Shown: one piece after another, positions 15,589-19,763 of the stretch
Layout of the letters: each line of letters opens with the position of its first letter
Position numbering within the stretch: position 1 is the stretch's first letter
Assembly: GCA_045631425.1 (NCBI GenBank)
Contig: JAZQUR010000031.1
Coordinates: forward strand, 1 to 19,763
Source: Treponema_I sp045631425
Lineage (GTDB): Bacteria; Spirochaetota; Spirochaetia; Treponematales; Treponemataceae
Length of the DNA: 19,763 bases
Direction: 5' to 3'
Position numbers and translations under genes: made by a program
Notes under the pieces: model-generated
Database searches by the model: none
Told to the model about the DNA's origin: nothing
What the model saw: only the letters and a program-made list of their open reading frames with translations

Positions 15589-15680
15589 ATCTTTTTTCTC
15601 ATTTTTTTTCAAAAAACTTAAAAATTTGTTTTCTATGCATCAATATTATATATGAAAACCAAATACAAGGATGAATATTG

Positions 15681-16568
15681 ATGTCTAATCGTAATTACAA
15701 AGATTCTGTTTTTGTAGACCTTTTTTCAAAAGATTTACATGCAAAAGAAAATTTTATTTCACTTTATAATGCTCTTCATAGAACAAACCTTGACCCCGTC
15801 AATACAGAAGTAAAACCTGTTATGTTGGAAAAAGTATTGTATATGAAATACTACAACGACATTTCTATGCTAATTGATGGAAAAATTGTGGTAATGATAG
15901 AGCATCAATCTACTGTTAATGAAAATATGCCTTTTCGATTTTTGGAATACATCGCCCGAGTTTATGAAAAAATAACCCCTACAAGGGAAAGATTTGGCAG
16001 AAAACAAATAAAACTTCCCAAGCCAGAGTTTTATGTTTTTTATAATGGGATAGAAGATTTTCCTTTAGAAAAAGAACTTTACTTATCTGATGCGTTTATT
16101 TATAGTGATGAAGAATCTTTACAAGATACAAAAATTCCTCTTGAAATTACAGTAAAAGTTGTTAATATAAATATTGGAAAAGATAATCCAATTTTAAGAA
16201 ACTGCAAAACCCTAGCTCAATATTCTAAGTTTATTGAAGAAGTAAGAACACTGATAAAAGAAGGACATTCAGACCCTCTTTCAGATGCAATTACACAATC
16301 CATCAAAAATGGAATATTAAGTGAATATTTAGAAAGAAAGTCCAAGGAGGTCCGAAATATGCTTTTAGCAGAATATGATTATGACACAGATATCGCTGTT
16401 CAACGAAAAGAAGCTTATGATGACGGCCTTGAAACAGGAAGAAAACAAGGCATTGAACAAGAAAAAATAAATACCGCAAAAAAACTCTTATCAATGGGAC
16501 TTTCTATAGAGCAAATATCAGAAGGAACTGGTTTATCTTTAGAGCAAGTAAAAAAACTACAAGAATAA
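15681..16568 (+). CDS. Rpn-family PD-(D/E)XK nuclease (RpnL), complete
   Basis: Intact paralogue of the gene at the window start; by family a DNA endonuclease toxin with a role in phage defence. Residues, counted from the ATG at 15681: the N-terminal NRNYKDSVFVDLFS, the catalytic Asp in YYNDISMLI (D60), E74 and Q76 in MIEHQST, a central PLEITVKVVNINIG stretch, and the C-terminal RpnS part from residue 227. The length of 295 residues is normal. An AAGG lies about 10 nt upstream of the ATG; a TTG one codon earlier is an alternative start. It runs convergently towards cysteine desulfurase with only 13 nt between the stops. It has only three four-residue repeats (GLET-GRKQ-GIEQ) against five in the first locus. 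The repeats derived from the desulfurase gene on both sides point to acquisition as a unit. Confidence 0.92.
   Translation: MSNRNYKDSVFVDLFSKDLHAKENFISLYNALHRTNLDPVNTEVKPVMLEKVLYMKYYNDISMLIDGKIVVMIEHQSTVNENMPFRFLEYIARVYEKITPTRERFGRKQIKLPKPEFYVFYNGIEDFPLEKELYLSDAFIYSDEESLQDTKIPLEITVKVVNINIGKDNPILRNCKTLAQYSKFIEEVRTLIKEGHSDPLSDAITQSIKNGILSEYLERKSKEVRNMLLAEYDYDTDIAVQRKEAYDDGLETGRKQGIEQEKINTAKKLLSMGLSIEQISEGTGLSLEQVKKLQE
16344..16358 (+). promoter_or_regulatory. Strong internal Shine-Dalgarno site for RpnS
   Basis: AAGGAGGT (16344-16351) lies inside the rpn coding sequence, with 7 nt between its last T and an in-frame ATG at 16359. This is close to the ideal anti-16S match and far better than the site of the full-length gene itself. 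Confidence 0.75.
16359..16568 (+). CDS. Probable intragenic antitoxin RpnS of the second rpn locus
   Basis: A 69-codon nested ORF in the rpn frame, starting behind a near-perfect Shine-Dalgarno sequence and sharing the stop. It begins with LLAEYDYDTDIAVQRKEAY, conserved with the first locus, then has three four-residue units (GLET, GRKQ, GIEQ) and a tail with TAKKLLSMGLSIEQ and TGLSLEQVKKL. By analogy with E. coli RpnS it should bind the full-length nuclease and hold it inactive. The internal ribosome site is stronger than the outer one, which fits the antitoxin being made in excess. Separate production is inferred and not shown. Confidence 0.65.
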   Translation: MLLAEYDYDTDIAVQRKEAYDDGLETGRKQGIEQEKINTAKKLLSMGLSIEQISEGTGLSLEQVKKLQE

Positions 16569-16581
16569 AGTTTTTCCGCCC

Positions 16582-17742
16582 CTATTTGTTAAACATGCTA
16601 GAAATTTCTGTAAGTTCTTTTATCAAGTTTTCCATGTGAGATTTTTCAGTGTAGGCGCCAAAACTGAAACGAACTGCATTTGTGGCTTTTTCGTCAGAAA
16701 TCCCCATTGCTTTCAAAATCGGACGATTCATTTTTCGAGCAGAACATGCTGAACCTGTAGAAATACAAAATCCCTTTGAGCTTAAAGTTCTTACCATCAC
16801 TTCCCCGGGAATATTGTTAAATGTAATTTGCACAACCGATGGAGAATAATTTTCAGAATTTTCACTTCTGCACTCAGGAATCAAAGTTGCGTTTTTATCT
16901 TTCAAAATCTCAGAAATAAAAAAATCAACATTTTCTTTTTCTGATTTTAGATTTTCTTCAAGGGCAGATTTTGAAGCGTATTTTTCCAAACACAAGGTCA
17001 TAGCAATTATTCCAAAAAGATTTTCTGTTCCACTACGAAGTCCCTTTTCTTGTCCGCCACCTTTTAAGAAACTTTCCATTTGATAATTAGAATATAAAAT
17101 CCCAACTCCCCGAGGACCTGAAAATTTGTGGGCGCTTATAGCCGCTGAATCAATTCCCTTGAAAGCCAAATCAACTGGGATTTTCCCAATAGCTTGAACT
17201 GCGTCTGTGTGAAATTTTGGTTTTCGCTTTCCTTTACAGTGATTTTCTATAGCATTTGCAATTTCATAAATTGGCTGAATGGCGCCAGTTTCATTATTTA
17301 CAGTCATTATGCTAACAAGGGCTGTATCATCTTGAAGTTTTGAAACTACAGTTTCTGGCTCTACAATCCCCATCTGATTACAAGGAGCTTCTATCACCTT
17401 CCAGCCAGTTTTTTTCAAAGACTCAGCAATTTCCCTAACCGCCGGATGCTCAATATTCGAAATAACCACACTCCCTTTGTTTGGGCGATTTAGCAAAGCC
17501 AAAAATGGAATATGATCGCTTTCTGTTCCACCGGATGTAAAATATAGATTTTCAGCTTTTACGCCCAAAACCTTAGCACAACGATTTCGCATTTCATCGA
17601 TTAGATTTTTTGCTTTTATGCCTTCTTTATGAACGCTAGAAGGATTTCCAGAATATTCAAGGCTCATTGCTAAAGCCTTTTCTAAAATTTCTTTATCAGG
17701 AATCCCTGTAGCAGCGTAATCAAAATATTTAGAAACTTCCAT
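16582..17742 (-). CDS. Cysteine desulfurase (NifS/IscS family)
   Basis: PLP enzyme that takes sulfur from L-cysteine, giving alanine and an enzyme-bound persulfide used for Fe-S clusters or thio-modified tRNA. Seen: the N-terminal FDYAATGIPD, TSGGTESDH (69-77), NIEHPAV with H99, FHTDAVQA with D180, the PLP lysine K206 in SAHKFSGPRGVG, the GGGQEKGLRSGTEN loop (228-241), and the active-site C333 in STGSACSARK. The length of 386 residues is normal. An AAGG lies 8 nt before the ATG. It follows aroB by 10 nt and is probably co-transcribed with it. Its 3' end is duplicated as a relic at 15526. With no IscU-like scaffold next door, the specific sulfur acceptor is unknown. Confidence 0.94.
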   Translation of the reverse strand: MEVSKYFDYAATGIPDKEILEKALAMSLEYSGNPSSVHKEGIKAKNLIDEMRNRCAKVLGVKAENLYFTSGGTESDHIPFLALLNRPNKGSVVISNIEHPAVREIAESLKKTGWKVIEAPCNQMGIVEPETVVSKLQDDTALVSIMTVNNETGAIQPIYEIANAIENHCKGKRKPKFHTDAVQAIGKIPVDLAFKGIDSAAISAHKFSGPRGVGILYSNYQMESFLKGGGQEKGLRSGTENLFGIIAMTLCLEKYASKSALEENLKSEKENVDFFISEILKDKNATLIPECRSENSENYSPSVVQITFNNIPGEVMVRTLSSKGFCISTGSACSARKMNRPILKAMGISDEKATNAVRFSFGAYTEKSHMENLIKELTEISSMFNK

Positions 17743-17752
17743 ATATCAACCT

Positions 17753-18853
17753 TTATAAAACCTTTGCAATTTCCGAATCGGCAACTTGAATAATCTCTGT
17801 TTGCTTAATATCCCTTTGTAAAACCACTTTGATTGTGGAACTAGAATTTTTTTTGTCTTTTTTCATGGCTTTTATCAAAGTTTCTGCAATTTGATTTTCA
17901 GCAATTTTTCCAACAAGGACAGGATGGACTTTTTCCACCGAATATCCGTACTTTTCAAGCATTGCAAAAACTCTTTCTTTGTAATCCTTTGAAGCCAACC
18001 CTAACTTCACGCTTAAATCAATAGCTCTTCCACAGCCCCAAGCAACAGCACAACCGTGGGAAATTGCCCCAAGACCAGCCACAGTTTCCAAGGCGTGAGC
18101 AAAAGTGTGCCCAAGATTTAATTGCATACGAAGACCTTTTTCAGTTAAATCTTCTTCCACAATTTTTGCCTTAGCTCTAACACATTTTTCGATAATTTTA
18201 TCAAGAATTTCTGGATTTCGTTCTTTTATCAAATCTGATTTTGACTCAAAATCCTCAAACATTTCTTTATCGTACAACATGGCAGTTTTTATAGCTTCAG
18301 CAAGTCCAGAAAAATATTCGCTTTCTGGCAAACTTTGCACAAATTCTGCACAAATATGCAATTTTCCAGCAGGATAAAAACTTCCTATCATGTTTTTGTA
18401 GTTTTCAAAATCACAACCAGTTTTTCCACCACAAGCAGCGTCCACCATTGCCAAAAGTGATGTTGGAATCAACTCCAATTTTGCACCACGTTTAAAAATC
18501 GAAGCAGCAAAGGCTGTCATATCTGTGATGACACCGCCCCCAATTCCAACAAAAACCGAATTTCTGTTAAAATCAGCTTCGAGGGCAGCTTTTACAATAG
18601 AAAGCACGGAATCCAAAGTTTTGTTTTCTTCCCCACTTGGCAAAACCACCACAGGACGATTTTTAGCCTTTTGTAAATCCAAAAACTTTTTCACTTCTGG
18701 CAACAAAGCGATATTTGAATCTGTAACGTAAATGTGCTTATTTTCTGTATTTGCAATATTTTCAAATAATTCATTTTCATTTTGATAAAAAAACACTTCT
18801 GTTTTTTCAGTTCCTTGATGAATCATTGGATAGTTGATATTAAAATTTTTCAT
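17753..18853 (-). CDS. aroB: 3-dehydroquinate synthase AroB
   Basis: Second shikimate-pathway step: NAD+- and Zn2+-dependent conversion of DAHP to 3-dehydroquinate. Seen: LPSGEENKTL (71-80), the NAD-binding GIGGGVITDMTAFAASIFKRG (103-123), PTSLLAMVDAACGGKTGCD (130-148), KNMIGSFYPA (153-162), and the zinc ligands E186 (GLAEAIK), H249 (NLGHTFAHALE) and H266 (ISHGCAV). The length of 366 residues is normal. GAGGA lies 8 nt before the ATG. Odd point: the usual HGEAV is HGCAV here, so the acidic residue after the second zinc His is Cys. The gene is first in a pair with cysteine desulfurase. Enzyme identity is firm. Confidence 0.95.
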   Translation of the reverse strand: MKNFNINYPMIHQGTEKTEVFFYQNENELFENIANTENKHIYVTDSNIALLPEVKKFLDLQKAKNRPVVVLPSGEENKTLDSVLSIVKAALEADFNRNSVFVGIGGGVITDMTAFAASIFKRGAKLELIPTSLLAMVDAACGGKTGCDFENYKNMIGSFYPAGKLHICAEFVQSLPESEYFSGLAEAIKTAMLYDKEMFEDFESKSDLIKERNPEILDKIIEKCVRAKAKIVEEDLTEKGLRMQLNLGHTFAHALETVAGLGAISHGCAVAWGCGRAIDLSVKLGLASKDYKERVFAMLEKYGYSVEKVHPVLVGKIAENQIAETLIKAMKKDKKNSSSTIKVVLQRDIKQTEIIQVADSEIAKVL

Positions 18854-18884
18854 TTACCAGTTCCTCTATTGAAAATAGATAAAA

Positions 18885-18913
18885 TAATTTACCACTTTGA
18901 ATAATTGATTTCA
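18885..18913 (-). promoter_or_regulatory. Candidate aroB promoter
   Basis: Minus strand: TTGAAA (about 18908-18913, 5 of 6) and TAAATT (about 18885-18890, 4 of 6) with 17 nt between. The predicted start is about 25-30 nt before the ATG. The surroundings are very AT-rich, so other boxes are possible. Confidence 0.35.
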
Positions 18914-18992
18914 AGTTAATAAAAAATTTGACAACCATGAAAAAATAACTTTTACTGCATACAAGACTACCAAAACTACAACTCAAAACACT

Positions 18993-19026
18993 AAAAAAAA
19001 GGTACACCTCAGCGAAGTGCACCTTT
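18993..19026 (-). terminator. Intrinsic terminator of the chemotaxis-protein gene
   Basis: AAAGGTACAC (18998-19007) pairs with GTGCACCTTT (19017-19026) around a 9-nt loop. The one imperfect pair is G-U in minus-strand RNA but A-C in plus-strand RNA, so the hairpin is built for the minus strand, where T8 follows. It lies 33 nt past the stop at 19060. Confidence 0.88.
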
Positions 19027-19059
19027 TCATATTCTGATAAAGAAAAAAATCAGTAATTA

Positions 19060-19763
19060 CTAAATCTTAAACTTACCAATTAATGCATCCATAGAATTAA
19101 TATGCTCTAAAGTCTCGTTAGCCATATCAGAAACAGCGGAAGCAGATTTATTGATTTCATGTGCTCCTACAGTCATCTCATCCATACTATTATCAACCAA
19201 GAAAATAATTTCGTTTAGTCGATCTAACTCAATTCCAGCATTATTTGTTACATCTTGCATAGATTTTGATGTAGCCTGAACATCCATAGTTGAAGCATTT
19301 ACATCTTTTAGAGCTTCCAAAACTTGCTTTGAAGCAGCATTTTGTTCTTCCATTGCATATTCGATTTCGTTTACAAGTCCATCAGTATCAGAAATCTTTT
19401 CTGTGATTGTTCTAAAGGCATCGTTTGAACGATTAGAAGCCAACACAACTTCTTCAACTGTTTTTGTAATAATCTTTAACTCAGAAGAAATATTGTGAGA
19501 TTGTTTACTTGAGTTTTCAGCTAAAGTTCTAATTTCGTCAGCAACAACAGAAAATCCAGCTCCAGCTTCACCTGCGTGAGCAGCTTCAATAGCAGCATTC
19601 ATAGCAAGCAAGTTTGTCTGTGAAGCAATTTTTGCGATAACACGGTTTGCTTCAATCATCAATTTTGACTGTTCATTCATTTTAACAATTTTTTTATTAA
19701 CTTCAATTTGAGTATCTCTACCAACTTGAGTAACATTTATCAATTCTTTAAATTGATTAGACA
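19060..19763 (-). CDS. Methyl-accepting chemotaxis protein, C-terminal signalling part (N-terminus outside the window)
   Basis: Cytoplasmic signalling domain that couples to CheA/CheW and adjusts flagellar motion. The frame is open to the window edge (SNQFKE precedes the first possible start, a TTG at 19743), so the gene continues upstream and its sensor domain is not visible. Seen: the hairpin-tip consensus IASQTNLLAMNAAIEAAHAG followed by EAGAGFSVVADEIRTLAE, flanked by heptad-patterned helices with Glu/Gln pairs suited to methylation (for example EYAMEEQNAASKQ). The C-terminus ends in ALIGKFKI, without the NWETF-type CheR-binding pentapeptide. The gene ends in TAG, followed by a clear terminator. 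Confidence 0.93.
   Translation of the reverse strand, partial: SNQFKELINVTQVGRDTQIEVNKKIVKMNEQSKLMIEANRVIAKIASQTNLLAMNAAIEAAHAGEAGAGFSVVADEIRTLAENSSKQSHNISSELKIITKTVEEVVLASNRSNDAFRTITEKISDTDGLVNEIEYAMEEQNAASKQVLEALKDVNASTMDVQATSKSMQDVTNNAGIELDRLNEIIFLVDNSMDEMTVGAHEINKSASAVSDMANETLEHINSMDALIGKFKI

Larger units (their letters stand above)
15526..16645. repeat. Imperfect direct repeats (about 63 bp) bounding the second rpn gene
   Basis: Copies at 15526-15588 and 16578-16645, offset 1056 bp in the 51-nt ungapped core, flank a unit that contains only the rpn gene and its upstream region. The right copy is the live 3' end of the cysteine desulfurase gene; the left copy is its decayed duplicate. 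The layout resembles insertion into a gene's 3' end with restoration of that end. Confidence 0.7.

Noticed and set aside
15644..15654. TATTAT/TATATG as a promoter for the second rpn gene
   Set aside because: The region is almost pure A/T and no -35 box with acceptable spacing could be matched, so the call would be arbitrary.
16552..16574. AAAAACT/AGTTTTT stem at the end of the second rpn gene as a terminator
   Set aside because: Seven pairs, almost all A-T, overlapping the stop codon; too weak to call in such AT-rich DNA.
18840..19022. 60-codon minus-strand frame upstream of aroB
   Set aside because: It runs through the chemotaxis-gene terminator and overlaps the aroB start; no ribosome site and no recognisable content.

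Overview
The window looks like a piece of chromosome from a low-GC, host-associated bacterium. My best guess is a spirochaete close to Treponema. The guess rests on gene content and style: Rpn-family PD-(D/E)XK nucleases, a propeller-sensor adenylate cyclase, an IspH-type isoprenoid enzyme, a lysC-dapB pair and strongly AT-biased codons. No rRNA or tRNA gene, CRISPR array or classical insertion sequence is visible.

Layout. (1) 1-1103, plus strand: the 3' part of an Rpn nuclease gene that runs in from before the window, followed directly by a second, free-standing copy of its C-terminal part. (2) 4769-1277, minus strand: a tight run of RlmI-like 23S rRNA methyltransferase, miaA and a family 2 glycosyltransferase, preceded by an intergenic region with four consecutive hairpins. 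(3) 7965-4945, minus strand: a large membrane sensor with 14 propeller repeats, a Y_Y_Y domain, one membrane helix and a class III adenylate cyclase. (4) 10162-8040, minus strand: lysC-dapB with a 4-bp ATGA overlap, a good promoter and a clear terminator. (5) 14529-10289, minus strand: sbcD-sbcC, divergent from ispH (14575-15456, plus). Each of the two divergent genes has a -10 box so close to its ATG that the mRNA should be leaderless. (6) 15526-16645: a second, intact rpn gene bounded by imperfect direct repeats derived from the 3' end of the neighbouring cysteine desulfurase gene. (7) 18853-16582, minus strand: aroB and cysteine desulfurase. (8) 19763-19060, minus strand: the C-terminal part of a methyl-accepting chemotaxis protein, with its terminator.

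How the genes work together. Most of the window is housekeeping: tRNA and rRNA modification, aspartate-family and aromatic amino acid synthesis, isoprenoid synthesis, sulfur mobilisation and double-strand-end processing. The accessory part is the two rpn loci. In E. coli, Rpn genes are gene-within-gene toxin-antitoxin and phage-defence systems: a short C-terminal protein (RpnS) is translated from an internal start and blocks the full-length nuclease (RpnL). Both rpn genes here carry an in-frame ATG behind a good internal Shine-Dalgarno sequence at the same place (GAGGT at 555, AAGGAGGT at 16344). The first locus also carries a separate 80-codon RpnS-like ORF (861-1103) with its own ribosome binding site. 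It shares the first 42 residues with the internal RpnS exactly and then has a different tail. A free-standing, tail-swapped antitoxin copy is the most interesting signal in the window. The adenylate cyclase with a two-propeller external sensor and the nifS-end repeats flanking the second rpn gene come next.
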